Below are positions 44,672 to 55,094 of a stretch of 64,000 nt of DNA, one piece after another; the first letter of the stretch is position 1; every line of letters begins with the position of its first letter. A model generated the notes under the pieces. It was not told the DNA's origin. It worked only from the letters and a program-made list of their open reading frames with translations, and did no database searches. The translations under genes were made by a program, and so were the position numbers. This DNA comes from an uncultured Pseudomonadota bacterium (GTDB lineage: Bacteria; Pseudomonadota; Gammaproteobacteria; Burkholderiales; Thiobacillaceae): positions 1 through 64,000 of the forward strand of contig CAILNT010000028.1 of assembly GCA_903835655.1 (NCBI GenBank). Reading direction: 5' to 3'.

Positions 44672-47413
44672 TCAGAGTTGCCGCGCATCCAGCCATTTCA
44701 GCAGGGTCGCGAGCACAAACTCGGTTTCGACGGGCCTGCCGATGAAGTCATTCATCCCGGCTTCACGGCAGCGTTGCTCATCCTCGGCGAATACATTGGC
44801 GGTCAAGGCGATGATGGCGACGCCTGGGCTGGTGGTCTGCGCCGTGCAGGATAATCGGCGGATTTGGCGCGTCGCTTCCAGGCCGTCCATCTCGGGCATC
44901 TGGATATCCATCAGAATCGCATCGTATCTGCTCTGCATGACCATCTTCACGGCCTCGGAACCGGTCAATGCGACGTGGGCCACGAGTCCGGCTTCCTCGA
45001 TCAGATTCTGCGCGATTTCCTGATTCATAAGGTCGTCCTCTACAACCAGGATCATGGCGCCGGCGTGGCGAGCTTGCAGTTGGGTGCTTGCGGACCGCGC
45101 GGCGGTCTCTTCCCGTGGTGTGGCGGCATGGCCCAGCTTGCCCAGGCGTACGGTAAACGAGAAGGTACTGCCGACGCCGATCTGGCACTCGGCGTCAATT
45201 TCGCCACCCATCAGGGTGACCAATCGCTCGCTGATCGACAATCCCAAGCCGGTGCCGCCATATTTCCGGACGCGGCCTGCGTCAGTTCGTTCGAAGGCGT
45301 TGAAGTCTCGCTGCATATCCTCGGCCGCGATGCCGGTCCCGGTGTCGCGCACCTCGAACAGGACCGAGACCTCGGCGGGCATGTCCTCAACCAGGAGCGC
45401 GCGCAGGGTGATCGAGCCATTGGCGGTGAACTTGATCGCGTTGGCAACCAGATTGAGCAGAACCTGGCCCAGGCGATGTGGGTCGCCGACCAGCGTCAGC
45501 CCCGTCAGGGCGGGCGTGATCTCGGAGTGCAAAGTCAGATGCTTGATGGCGGCCGATGCGCCAACCCGAGCGGTCACGTCCTCCAGTATGGCATTCAGGC
45601 TGAATTCGGTTTTTTCCAGGGTGAGCTTGTCGGCCTCGATTCTGGCGATGTCGAGGATATCGCTGATGACCGCGAGCAGATTCTGGGAGGCCGGGCTGAC
45701 TTTGTTCAGTTGATCGATCTGTTTGGGATCGGTGGCGCGGAGTCCTGCCAGGTTGGTCATGCCCATGATGCCATTCAGGGGTGTCCGCAAGGAATGACTC
45801 ATGCTGGCGAGGAATATGCTCTTCGCCTGGGTAGCGGCCTCGGCGGCTTCCTTGGCGAGGGAAAGGTCGGTCGTGCGGGCTTCGACCATGCGCTCCAGAT
45901 GATTCCGGCACAACTGGAACTCAACCTCCCGTTGTTTCCGTTCGGTAATGTCGTGGGCGACGCCGAGCACGCCGATCAGGCGCCCTTGCGCGTCGCGCAC
46001 CGTCGATTTGGTGACTTCCAGCAGTGCCTGGTGGACACCGCCGGCATAGATGACCCATTCTTCGTTGACGCATGGATGATCGGCCGCCAGCGCCTGCTGG
46101 TCGCTCTGGCAGAATCGCTCGGCTTGTTCTATCGGCACGAATTCATAATCGGTCTTGCCGACGATCTCCGCTTCCCTCGTGCCGAAGAAACGTTCAACCG
46201 CCGCATTGCATACCAGATAGACGCCCTCAGGACTCTTCAGTCACACCATGTCGGGAAGGCTTTCGAGCAGTGCTCTTAACTGGGCCTGCTGGTATGACAA
46301 GCGGGCATCCCTTTCCCGCAACGCTTCGATTTCGATCAACGAACCCAGTTGCGCGGCCGAATCCAACTCTTCCGGCGTCCAGGCCAGACACTGCCCGCGC
46401 GTTTCCTGCAGGAACTGCGCAAACGACGCACGGGGCGACAGACGGCCATCGGCAGCGGCTACATGCGCCTTTTTCGGGTCGCCACCCCAGCGCACCGAGC
46501 AACAACGCTCCTCGCGAAACCAGATCAGAGTGGTCGCTGGTCCATGGAGAAGCGAGACGAACAGCGCGCCGGCGATTCCGTCGCCGACTTGTTCCAGGCC
46601 GAAGTCGCGGGCCAGCGCATCCGAGGCGAACAGCGCGTTTCCGCGCGCCAAGCGGCGCGTCTGCAATTCCTGAATTCGTTCGATATCCGGCGTTCTGCCC
46701 GTGGTGTGGATGGCGCCATCGACCAGCAGGGCAAACCCATCCGCGGCGACGACGTCGAGCAACGCCGCCGTGTCCCCACTGCGCAGCAGTTCCTTGAAAT
46801 CCACCTCCCGTATCGTTTCGACCAATCTCCCGCGGCGAGCGGTCAGGTCATGCTCGCGCGCGGACCGCTCCTTGGCCTGCGTGGCCTCGATCAGGGTGGA
46901 GAGGTCTTCACACAGCCACCCCAGCGCATCGCGTTCGGCCGGGCCAAAATACTTCGGCTCGCTCTTCTGCTGGCACGACACCAGTCCCCAGAGGCTTCCC
47001 GCGACGACGAGGGAGCCCACCAGCGTGGCCCGAACACCCATGTTCTTGAGGTATTCGACATGCAAGGGCGAGACGTTGCGCAGGCAGGACGGCCCGAGGT
47101 CCAACGCCTGGACGTCGCCGCGGGCGATGAGGGGCGAGGGAGAATAGAGCGCATCGGGAATCTGGCGCACGTGGCTGGTCAGGAACAGCTCGCGAGCCTG
47201 TTCGGGTATGTCGCTGGCGGGAAAGTGCAGGCCCAGATACGGCTCTATGCCCTCGACGCACGCCTCGGCCATGACCTCGCCATTCCAGGTACTGTCGAAG
47301 CGATAAATCATCACCCGGTCGAAACCCGTCAGCCGCCGAACCAACGAGGCGGCTTGGGTCGCGACCGTGGCAACATCGCTCAAGCGACGCAGCGCGGCAA
47401 GTTCGAGAGGACT
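44672..47413 (-). pseudogene. Decayed bacteriophytochrome hybrid histidine kinase
   Basis: Read on the minus strand this is a GAF-PHY-PAS-kinase-receiver protein in two pieces. The 5' piece (to 46241) has GAF with PASDIP (HFPASDIPEQAREL) and PHY with the PRASF tongue motif, but the N-terminal PAS domain with the chromophore cysteine is missing: 5' of about 47413 the sequence is PilZ-coding in another frame. The PAS domain is interrupted by an in-frame TGA at 46243-46241 where relatives read DMVWLK, so a Trp codon has become a stop. The 3' piece (46138 to 44672) has the H-box SMSHSLRTPLNG, NLVANAIKF, GGTGLGLSIS and a receiver with LMDIQMP. There the conserved receiver Lys is Arg (IGRPVE). GAF also reads CQQ where CHH is usual. 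Confidence 0.8.
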
Positions 47414-47787
47414 CTGGCGCCGGAGACACTGATGTCCGAGAGCATGGCTACCAGGATCGTGGCATCCGTCTGCGTGACTTCCACGGGCAGCTTCACCTGA
47501 ACACGCGGACAACACCGAGCCTGCCTGACCAGGACCGATTCAGGATAGAGGAAGTGGATGTGCGGGTAGGGTGCGGCGTGGAAGGAAATGGGGTGGCAAT
47601 TGATGGCGAAGGCATGCGTGTTGACCAGGCCGCGCAGGACGAACATATCGGTGGGCTTGATCCACCGGTCCTCCAATCCTCCTGGCAGCGTCGTGATCAG
47701 GCTTTTGCCCGGCAGCGCTCCGATGAACTGGACCTGGTGCTGTGCCTTGGTGTTGGCCGGTTGCAAGCTGATATGGAAACCCGGCAT
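47380..47787 (-). pseudogene. Truncated PilZ-domain protein
   Basis: A YcgR-like protein whose N-terminal domain (MPGFHISLQPANTKAQHQVQ onward) precedes a PilZ domain retaining both c-di-GMP motifs: R-x3-R in QARCCPR and D-x-S-x2-G in DISVSGAR. Immediately after SGAR the sequence switches to phytochrome GAF-coding DNA in another frame (junction near 47410-47418), so the rest of the PilZ barrel is lost. Codons before the ATG at 47787 (FANLNL in frame) also look like YcgR-N sequence, so the 5' end may have been cut where the 135-bp repeat now sits. Not expected to be functional. Confidence 0.72.
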
Positions 47788-47823
47788 CAGATTCAGGTTC
47801 GCGAATACCCATACCTGGGAGGG

Positions 47824-47958
47824 TTCAGAGAGAAATAATCGCGGCTCTGTAGCGCCGGCTTCCAGCCGGCTGTTTTCAAAGACGCCGGCAAGGATGCCAG
47901 CGCTACAGGGAAGGCCTCGCCAGTGCTACTCCAACACGCCTGCCCTCCTGGGGTGGGT
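47824..47958 (-). repeat. 135-bp dispersed repeat, copy 2 (inverted)
   Basis: Reverse complement of the copy at 23226-23360, with six differences. Its outer end touches the stop codon of the downstream ABC permease (47959-47961), so the element forms that gene's 3' untranslated region, and its inner end lies just upstream of the truncated PilZ gene. Confidence 0.9.
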
Positions 47959-49068
47959 TCAATACATTCGGTGCCGGAACAGCCAACTGGCCAGGCCCAG
48001 GGTGACCACGCCGATCACGGCCATGGGCCACAACTGGTCGGTGAGCACGTCGAAGCCGGCACCTTCCAGGAAGACCTTGCGCAGGATCACCAGGAAATAG
48101 CGCAGCGGGTCGATCAGGGTGATGAACTGGACCGCTTCCGGCATGTTGGCGATGGGGGTGGCGAAGCCGGACAGGATCACCGCCGGCACCATGAACAGGA
48201 AGGCGCCCAGCAGGCCTTGCTGCTGGGTCACCGCCAGGGAGGAGATGAGCAGCCCGGCGCCCACGCCGGACAGCAGGAACAGGGCCAGGCCGCAGTAGAG
48301 CGCCGGCAGGCTGCCGAGCAGGGGGACGTGGAACCAGAGGGTGGCGATGAGCAGGATCACTGTGGCTTGGACGATGCCGATGAGGAAGCCGGGCAGGGCC
48401 TTGCCCAACAGGATTTCGCCCGGGCGCATGGGGGTCACCAGCAATTGGTCGAAGGTACCCTGTTCCCGTTCTCGAGCCACGGTCAGGGCGGTCACCAACA
48501 TGGTCACCACCAAGGTGAGCATGCCGACGATGCCGGGAATGAAGAACCAGCGGCTTTCCAGGTTGGGGTTGAACCAGGCCCGGGTCACCAGCGCAGCGGG
48601 CGGGCCTTGCAGGCCGTGGGCGGCGATCCAGTCCCGGTTGAAGCGGTCCACCATGTCGCGCACGTAACCCAGGGCGGCCATGGCGGTGTTGGAATTGCGC
48701 CCGTCGACGATGACCTGTAGCGGCGCGGTTCGGCCCGACAGCAATTTGGCGGCGAAGCGCGGGCCGATGTGCACCACCACCAGCACCCGACGGGCGTCCA
48801 CCAGGGGGGCGATCTCGCCCTCGGCGGAGAGCGCCGCCACCTGGTGAAACGCCGGCGCTCCGGCGAAGGCCGCCTCCAGGTCGCGCGACACGGCGCTGCG
48901 GTCCTCGTCGTAGATGGCGTAGGGAATGTGTTTCAGGTCGAAGGTGGCGGCATAGCCGAACACCAGAAGCTGGATCATGGGCGGCACGATCAGGGTCATG
49001 CGGCTCTTGGGGTCCTTGAACAGGGCGAGGAATTCCTTGCGGACCAGGGCGAGGATGCGTTGCCACAT
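47959..49068 (-). CDS. ybhR: ABC-2 type exporter permease, YbhR-like
   Basis: A 369-aa permease with one N-terminal helix, a periplasmic domain to about residue 170 and five C-terminal helices, the ABC2_membrane_3 layout. The EREQGTFDQLLVTPMRPGEI loop, which contacts the ATPase, is well preserved. With ybhS and the double ATPase ybhF plus the ybhG membrane-fusion protein it makes a multidrug/cation exporter like E. coli YbhFSR. Its stop abuts repeat copy 2. The gene is 12 nt after ybhS. Confidence 0.9.
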   Translation of the reverse strand: MWQRILALVRKEFLALFKDPKSRMTLIVPPMIQLLVFGYAATFDLKHIPYAIYDEDRSAVSRDLEAAFAGAPAFHQVAALSAEGEIAPLVDARRVLVVVHIGPRFAAKLLSGRTAPLQVIVDGRNSNTAMAALGYVRDMVDRFNRDWIAAHGLQGPPAALVTRAWFNPNLESRWFFIPGIVGMLTLVVTMLVTALTVAREREQGTFDQLLVTPMRPGEILLGKALPGFLIGIVQATVILLIATLWFHVPLLGSLPALYCGLALFLLSGVGAGLLISSLAVTQQQGLLGAFLFMVPAVILSGFATPIANMPEAVQFITLIDPLRYFLVILRKVFLEGAGFDVLTDQLWPMAVIGVVTLGLASWLFRHRMY

Positions 49069-49080
49069 GTGAGATTTTTC

Positions 49081-50220
49081 CTAGTCCAGCCGTTTGCGCG
49101 ACTTGCGCCAGGTGATGCCGAGAAAGAGGGCAGCCATCAGCACCAGGGCCAGTGCGTTGGGCAACACCACCGACCAGACGTCGCCGGCCAGGAACAGGGT
49201 CTGGACGATGGCGACGAAATAGCGGGCGACGATGGCGTGGGTGACCACCTGGACCCCGGGCGGCATGCTGTCGATGTCGAAGATGAAACCGGAGAGCAGG
49301 AAGGCGGGCAGGAAGGTGGCGATGATGGCGATCTGGCCGGCCACGAACTGGTTGCGCGCCAGGGTGGAGATGGTTAGGCCCATCCCTAGGGCCGCGAGCA
49401 GGAACAAGGAGGCGCAGACCCACAATACCCAGAAGGAACCGCGCAGGGGCACTTCGAAAAGGCCGACGGCCAGACCCACGGTGAGCAGCATGCCGCCGGT
49501 ACCCAGGATGAAATAGGCGAACAGCTTGCCCAGGAGAATCTCGCTCATGGTGGCCGGCGTCACCAGCAGGGCTTCCATGGTGCCGCGTTCCCACTCTCGT
49601 GCCATGACCAGGGCGGTGAGCAGGGCGCCGATCAGGGTCATGATGATGGCCACCAGGCCCGGCACCAGGTAATTTCGGCTGCGCAGTTCGCTGTTGAACC
49701 ACACCCGCTGTTCCAGTCGCACCGGGGTGTTGAGGTCCATGCCGCGCTGTCCCGCCCAGCGTGTGAGCCATGCGCCCCAAGCTCCGGTCACGTAGCCCTG
49801 GGCCAGGCGGGCGGTGTTGGCGTCGACGCCATTGACGATGACCTGGATCGGCGCCCCGTCTGGCCTACGCAAGCGTTCGGCGAAGTTCTCGCGCAGGTGC
49901 ACGATGGCGCTCACCCGGCCCTGACGCAGGGCTGCATCCGCTTCCGCCATGCCGTTCATCCGGATCGGCGCGAAATAGTGGCTGGCCTCCAGGCTGGCGA
50001 AGAAATCTGCGGTGTCGGCTGAAGGCGACTCGGCCACCAGGGCCACCGGCACGTGGTCCGCATCCAGGGATACGCCGTAGCCGAACAGTACCAGCAGGAA
50101 GATGGGCATGACGAAGGCAATGGCGATGCTGCTGGGATCCCGCACGATCTGCAGGAACTCCTTCCTGACCAGGCCGGCCAGGCGCATGCCGGCCCCGCCG
50201 CGGGGGTCGCTTGGGTTCAT
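49081..50220 (-). CDS. ybhS: ABC-2 type exporter permease, YbhS-like
   Basis: A 379-aa paralogue of the downstream permease with the same layout and the coupling loop REWERGTMEALLVTPATMSE. The ATG at 50220 starts MNPSDPRGGAGMRLAGLVRK; MRLAGLV eleven codons later is an alternative. It lies 46 nt after ybhF. The two permeases presumably form a heterodimer. Confidence 0.9.
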   Translation of the reverse strand: MNPSDPRGGAGMRLAGLVRKEFLQIVRDPSSIAIAFVMPIFLLVLFGYGVSLDADHVPVALVAESPSADTADFFASLEASHYFAPIRMNGMAEADAALRQGRVSAIVHLRENFAERLRRPDGAPIQVIVNGVDANTARLAQGYVTGAWGAWLTRWAGQRGMDLNTPVRLEQRVWFNSELRSRNYLVPGLVAIIMTLIGALLTALVMAREWERGTMEALLVTPATMSEILLGKLFAYFILGTGGMLLTVGLAVGLFEVPLRGSFWVLWVCASLFLLAALGMGLTISTLARNQFVAGQIAIIATFLPAFLLSGFIFDIDSMPPGVQVVTHAIVARYFVAIVQTLFLAGDVWSVVLPNALALVLMAALFLGITWRKSRKRLD

Positions 50221-50266
50221 ACGCGAGGCCCCGCTCCCACATAGAGGTACGGCGTGAAATCTTTCC

Positions 50267-52000
50267 TCATGTCGCCTCTCCTTCCACCAAGTGGATGAAG
50301 GCGTCTTCCATGCTGGGCTCGGGGTTTTCGGCGGAGCGGGCCAGCAGCTTGATGGTGCCGGGCTCGCCGGTGGCGAGGATGCGGCCGGCGGCCATGATGG
50401 CCAGGCGGTCACAGTATTCCGCTTCCTCCATGAAATGGGTGGTCACCAGCACCGTCACTCCGGCTCGGGCCAGGGCGTTGATGCGCTGCCAGAATTCGCG
50501 TCGTGCCAGGGGGTCGACGCCAGACGTGGGCTCGTCCAGAAACAGGATTTCCGGTCGGTGCATCAGGGCGCAGGCCATGGCCAGGCGCTGCTTGTAGCCC
50601 AGCGACAAGTCGGCGGAGAGCTGGTCGGCCTGCGCCGTCAGTTCGAACTCGGCCAGGGCCCAGGCCAGGCGTTCCTGCTGTGCGTGGCGGCCGAGGCCGT
50701 AGGCGCTGGAGAAGAAGATCAGGTTTTGGGCGACGCTGAGATTGCCGTAGAGGGAGAACTTCTGCGACATGTAGCCGATGCGACCGCGCGCAGTGGAAGC
50801 CGCGTGGCGCAGATCCAGGCCCGCCACCTGGAGGCTGCCGGCGCTGGCGGGCAAGAGTCCGCAGAGCATGCGGAAGGTGGTGGACTTGCCGGCGCCGTTG
50901 GCCCCCAGCAGGCCGAAGATTTCGCCGCGCTGTACCTGAAAACTGACCCCGTCCACCGCCCAGAAGTCGCCGAAGCGGCGGCGCAGACCGTCCACCCGGA
51001 TCACCGGTCCGTCGCCCGCATGCCCCGCCCCGGCTGCCGCGTCCATGTTGCGCCCGGCGCTGCCCGCCGGCCCGTGGCCGCGCAACAGGTCGATGAAGCC
51101 ATCCTCGAAGCGGGGCGGCAATGGCCGCAACGTGGCCTCCGCCACCCCCGCCTGATTCAGCACCCGGGCGGCGTCGGCGTCCACCGCCGTCACCAGGCGC
51201 ACGTGCTCACCCTGGACCAGGGCGTCCACCACGCCCGGCTGGCCGTCCAGGGCCGCCTGCAAGTCGCGGTTGCGTTGCCCGGTGCGGGTCACCGCCCAGG
51301 TGCGCCCGGCCATGCGCCCGCTCATGGCGGTGGGCGGCCCCTGGTCCAGCACCCGGCCTTCATGCAGCAGGATCACCGCGGAACAACGTTCGGCCTCGTC
51401 GAGATAAGCGGTGGACAGCAGCACGCTCATGCCCTCGCTCCGCACCAGGCGGTCGACGATGGCCCAAAGTTCGCGCCGGGAAACCGGGTCCACGCCGACC
51501 GTGGGTTCGTCCAGCAACAGCAGGCGAGGCGCCCGCACCAGGGTACAGGCCAGGCCCAGCTTCTGCTTCATGCCGCCGGACAATCGTCCGGCCAGGCGGC
51601 GGGTGAAGGGCGCCAGGCCGGTCATGTGCATCAGCTCGGCGTAGCGTTTCGCGCGCTGCGAACGCGGCACACCCTGGAGGTCGGCGTAGAGATCCAGGTT
51701 CTCCTGTACGCTGAGGTCTTCGTACAGGCCGAAGCGCTGCGGCATGTAGCCCAGGGCGGCCTGCACCGCCAGGGAGTCCCGCGTGGCGTCCAGGTCCAGC
51801 ACCCGGATGCTGCCGGCATCGGGCACCAGGAGGCCGGCGGCCAGGCGCATCAGTGTGGTCTTGCCGGCCCCGTCCGGGCCGATCAGCCCGGTCACCCGCC
51901 CCGGCTGGATGGTGAAGCTGACGCCGTTCAGGGCCTGGATGCTGCGGCCGCCGGCGGTGAAGGCCCGGGCCAGGTCGCGGGCTTCCAGCACCGGGCTCAC
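50267..52000 (-). CDS. ybhF: Double ATP-binding ABC exporter subunit, YbhF-like
   Basis: A 577-aa protein with two complete ABC domains in tandem, as in E. coli YbhF (578 aa). Domain 1: Walker A GPDGAGKTT, signature LSGGMKQKL and Walker B LLLLDEPTVGVDP. Domain 2: GANGAGKST, SLGYKQRLAM and ILFLDEPTSGVDP. A GTG at 52000, overlapping the ybhG stop by four bases, is the start; the longer open frame upstream lies inside ybhG and is a shadow. It powers the ybhS-ybhR permease pair. Confidence 0.93.
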   Translation of the reverse strand: MSPVLEARDLARAFTAGGRSIQALNGVSFTIQPGRVTGLIGPDGAGKTTLMRLAAGLLVPDAGSIRVLDLDATRDSLAVQAALGYMPQRFGLYEDLSVQENLDLYADLQGVPRSQRAKRYAELMHMTGLAPFTRRLAGRLSGGMKQKLGLACTLVRAPRLLLLDEPTVGVDPVSRRELWAIVDRLVRSEGMSVLLSTAYLDEAERCSAVILLHEGRVLDQGPPTAMSGRMAGRTWAVTRTGQRNRDLQAALDGQPGVVDALVQGEHVRLVTAVDADAARVLNQAGVAEATLRPLPPRFEDGFIDLLRGHGPAGSAGRNMDAAAGAGHAGDGPVIRVDGLRRRFGDFWAVDGVSFQVQRGEIFGLLGANGAGKSTTFRMLCGLLPASAGSLQVAGLDLRHAASTARGRIGYMSQKFSLYGNLSVAQNLIFFSSAYGLGRHAQQERLAWALAEFELTAQADQLSADLSLGYKQRLAMACALMHRPEILFLDEPTSGVDPLARREFWQRINALARAGVTVLVTTHFMEEAEYCDRLAIMAAGRILATGEPGTIKLLARSAENPEPSMEDAFIHLVEGEAT

Positions 52001-53025
52001 TTCGCGTCTTTGCAGGGTTCCGAGCCTGTCGCCGGGGCCGTCTGGTCCAGGCGGATGGCCACGTTCGCGGGCATGCCCAGGCGCAACTGTTCCTGGCCCT
52101 CGCATACGAAGATGCGGGCCTGGTACACCAGGCTGGCGCGCACCTCGGTGGTTTCCACCGTCTTCGGTGTGAACTCCGCGCTGGGGGAGACGAAGCCGAC
52201 CCAGGCCCGATAAGGCCTGTCCGGGTGGCTGTCGCTGCTGACCGTGGCTCGCGCCCCCACCGGCACCCGGCCCAGGGCCGTCTCTGGCAGCCAGGCGCGG
52301 ATCCAGACCGGATCGGTGAGGGCCAGGGTGAACGCCGGCTTGCTGGGAGTAGCCATGTCGCCGGGTTCCAGGATGCGGTTCTCGACGATGCCGTCGGACG
52401 GCGCGAGCAACTCGCCTTCCTGGATGTCCCGCTGGATCACCGCCACCGCCGCCTGGTTTGCAGCCAGAGTGGCGCGGGCCGCGGCGACGTCTTCCTGGCG
52501 CGGTCCCAGTTCCATCAGGCGCAGAGTTTCGTCCGCCGCCTTCAGTTGGGCCTGGGCGCGGTCCAGTGCGTAGCGCGCACTGTCGGCCTGCTGTTGGGAG
52601 ACGAAGTGCTGGCCCACCAGATCCAGTTGCCGCAGGTGGAAGGCCTGGGTGTCCGCTACCGCCGCGCGGGCCGCGTCCCGCAGAGCCCGCGCCTGGGCGA
52701 TCTCCTCGGGGCGGGAGCCGGCCAGGAAGCGGGCCACCACCTGCTGCTGCGCCGCCGTCTGGGCCCGTGCCTGAATCTCGCTGCGATGCAGCCGTTCGGT
52801 GTCCAGGGTGGCGAGCAACTGTCCCTTCTTCACCCGATCGCCTTCCCGCACCAGGACCCGGTCGATGCGGCCGTTGCCGTTGAAGGCCAGTTCCACCTGG
52901 CGGATGCCGACATTGCCGTGCAGCAGCAGTTCGGTCTGGGTTGGGGCCACGTGCTGCCGGGACCACCAGGTCCCAGAGGCCACGGCTGCAATCACGGGAA
53001 TGACAAGGAAAAATTTCGGTTTCAT
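51997..53025 (-). CDS. ybhG: HlyD-type membrane fusion protein, YbhG-like
   Basis: A 342-aa periplasmic adaptor with an N-terminal anchor (MKPKFFLVIPVIAAVASGTW), a lipoyl half (GRIDRVLVREGDRVKKGQLL), a long coiled coil (about residues 80-190, rich in Ala/Arg/Gln) and a second lipoyl half with ILEPGDMATPS. It links the inner-membrane pump to an outer-membrane channel. First gene of the ybhGFSR operon; the cecR-type regulator found upstream in enterobacteria is absent. Confidence 0.92.
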   Translation of the reverse strand: MKPKFFLVIPVIAAVASGTWWSRQHVAPTQTELLLHGNVGIRQVELAFNGNGRIDRVLVREGDRVKKGQLLATLDTERLHRSEIQARAQTAAQQQVVARFLAGSRPEEIAQARALRDAARAAVADTQAFHLRQLDLVGQHFVSQQQADSARYALDRAQAQLKAADETLRLMELGPRQEDVAAARATLAANQAAVAVIQRDIQEGELLAPSDGIVENRILEPGDMATPSKPAFTLALTDPVWIRAWLPETALGRVPVGARATVSSDSHPDRPYRAWVGFVSPSAEFTPKTVETTEVRASLVYQARIFVCEGQEQLRLGMPANVAIRLDQTAPATGSEPCKDAK

Positions 53026-53108
53026 GGCGCATCCTTGGGTGCTTATCTTCTGCTGGGCGCCCGGCCGATCACCTGATCGCCATCCCCACGCCCTACCAGG
53101 GCGAGTAT

Positions 53109-53158
53109 CCTTGAATCCTCAGTCGCACACACGGGCGTGTTCAACTGAGGATTCAAGG
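53109..53158. repeat. Large hairpin upstream of ybhG
   Basis: CCTTGAATCCTCAGT and ACTGAGGATTCAAGG pair perfectly over 15 bp, with an inner ACAC/GTGT extension and a 6-nt loop. One arm is nearly repeated at 40388-40405 upstream of moaD. Confidence 0.75.
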
Positions 53159-53405
53159 TTAAATACAATAACTTGCACGTTTAACTGTCGAGCCCGTGCA
53201 GTCTGAGACGGAACGAAAACCATCGTAGCGATACCGATCGGCACGATCAAGTCCTCGGTCGGGCATTTTTGTCCGTCGGACAAAGTCGGACACATAGATG
53301 GGGCGCACTTGCACTGGCCATGGCGGTCGACGACGGTCGGTGCCTGCCGGTACACTGTCAACGGTGCCCGGAAGTGGGGCTTGCAACCGCTTTGGCTCGC
53401 TCTGT

Positions 53406-53455
53406 GTCCATGTACAGCCGGCACTTGTACCGCACATATGGCCGTATACATGGAC
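53406..53455. repeat. Inverted repeat 48 bp upstream of trpG
   Basis: GTCCATGTA and TACATGGAC are perfect 9-bp arms around 32 nt. It could be an operator or leader stem; no Trp-rich leader peptide is visible. Confidence 0.5.
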
Positions 53456-53502
53456 TGTAGTTAAAGCAGACATGCCAATGTAATCAAGTAATTGAGGCAT
53501 AT

Positions 53503-54071
<569 letters not shown>

Positions 54072-54075
<4 letters not shown>

Positions 54076-55082
54076 ACTACCCCTATTTGCTCGACAAGTT
54101 GGTACATCGCGGTGACCTGGGTGGCGAGGAAATGCTCGGCCTGATGCGCGCCATCATGACCGGGGGGCTCACGCCCGCGCAGGTTGCCGGCGCCATCTGC
54201 GCCCTGCGCTGCAAGGGCGAGACGGTTGGCGAAATCGCCGCAGCTGCCAGCGTCATGCGCGAGCTCTCCGTCAAGGTGTCGCTGGCCGATGTCGAGCATC
54301 TGGTCGATACCTGCGGCACCGGGGGCGATGGCGCCCATACCTTCAACATCTCTACCGCAGCCGCCTTCGCCGCCGCCGCGGCCGGGGCCCATGTCGCCAA
54401 GCATGGCGGCCGTTCGGTGTCTTCCAAGTCCGGCAGCGCCGATGTGCTGGAAGCACTGGGTGTCGACGTCAACCTGGGGCCGGAAAAAGTCGCACGGGCG
54501 GTACGCGAGATCGGCCTGGGTTTCATGTTCGCGCCCAATCACCATAGCGCGATGAAACACGCAGCCCCGGTGCGCCGCGAACTCGGCGTGCGCACCCTGT
54601 TCAACCTGTTGGGGCCGCTCACCAACCCCGCTGACGCTCCGCATCAGGTCATGGGGGTATTCCACCGCGACCTCACCCGGCTCCTGGCCGAAGTGTTGCG
54701 CGAATTGGGGAGCCGCCACGTGCTCATCGTGCATGCCGCCGATGGCCTCGATGAAATCAGTCTGGCCGGTGAAACCTGGGTCGCGGAATTGCGTCATGGC
54801 GAGATACACGAATACGTGGTTACGCCCGAGCAATTCGGTCTGGCGCGTTGCGCCTCCAGCCATTTCGCCGTCGCCGACGTGGACGAGGCCAAGGCGCGCC
54901 TGCTGTTCGCGCTTTCCGGTAAACCCTGCCCGGAACAGGATATCGTCGCCCTCAATGCCGGTGCCGCCCTGCTCGCCGCAGACTGTGCCCAGAGCCTGGC
55001 CGAGGGCATCGTGCTGGCGCGTCAGGCGTTGATCAGCGGCGCGGCACGGCAACGCCTGGATGCGCTCATCGCCTTCGGGTAG
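54072..55082 (+). CDS. trpD: Anthranilate phosphoribosyltransferase
   Basis: TrpD joins anthranilate and PRPP. The 336-aa product has the PRPP/Mg site [17 protein letters not shown] near residues 78-94, the [20 protein letters not shown] stretch and [10 protein letters not shown]. The start overlaps trpG (ATGA). trpC, which usually follows in betaproteobacterial trpEGDC operons, is not downstream: an opposite-strand gene begins 12 nt later. Confidence 0.96.
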
Positions 55083-55094
55083 CCGTGGGGCGGT

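Larger units (their letters stand above)
53026..53502. other. 477-bp intergenic region between divergent ybhG and trpG
   Basis: There is no gene, but there are several palindromes: the large hairpin at 53109-53158, TTTGTCC-GTC-GGACAAA at 53268-53284 followed by a GTCGGACA direct repeat, and GTCCATGTA...TACATGGAC at 53406-53455. Composition is more mixed than the surrounding genes. In many betaproteobacteria trpE would lie immediately before trpG; here it does not. Confidence 0.6.

Noticed and set aside
46241-46243. TGA read as Sec, or a variant genetic code
   Set aside because: Many genes here end in TGA (including ATGA overlaps), no SECIS element is seen, and relatives have Trp at this position.
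52001-53032. An N-terminal extension of ybhF into ybhG
   Set aside because: It runs within the ybhG coding sequence; the GTG at 52000 gives the family length and start.
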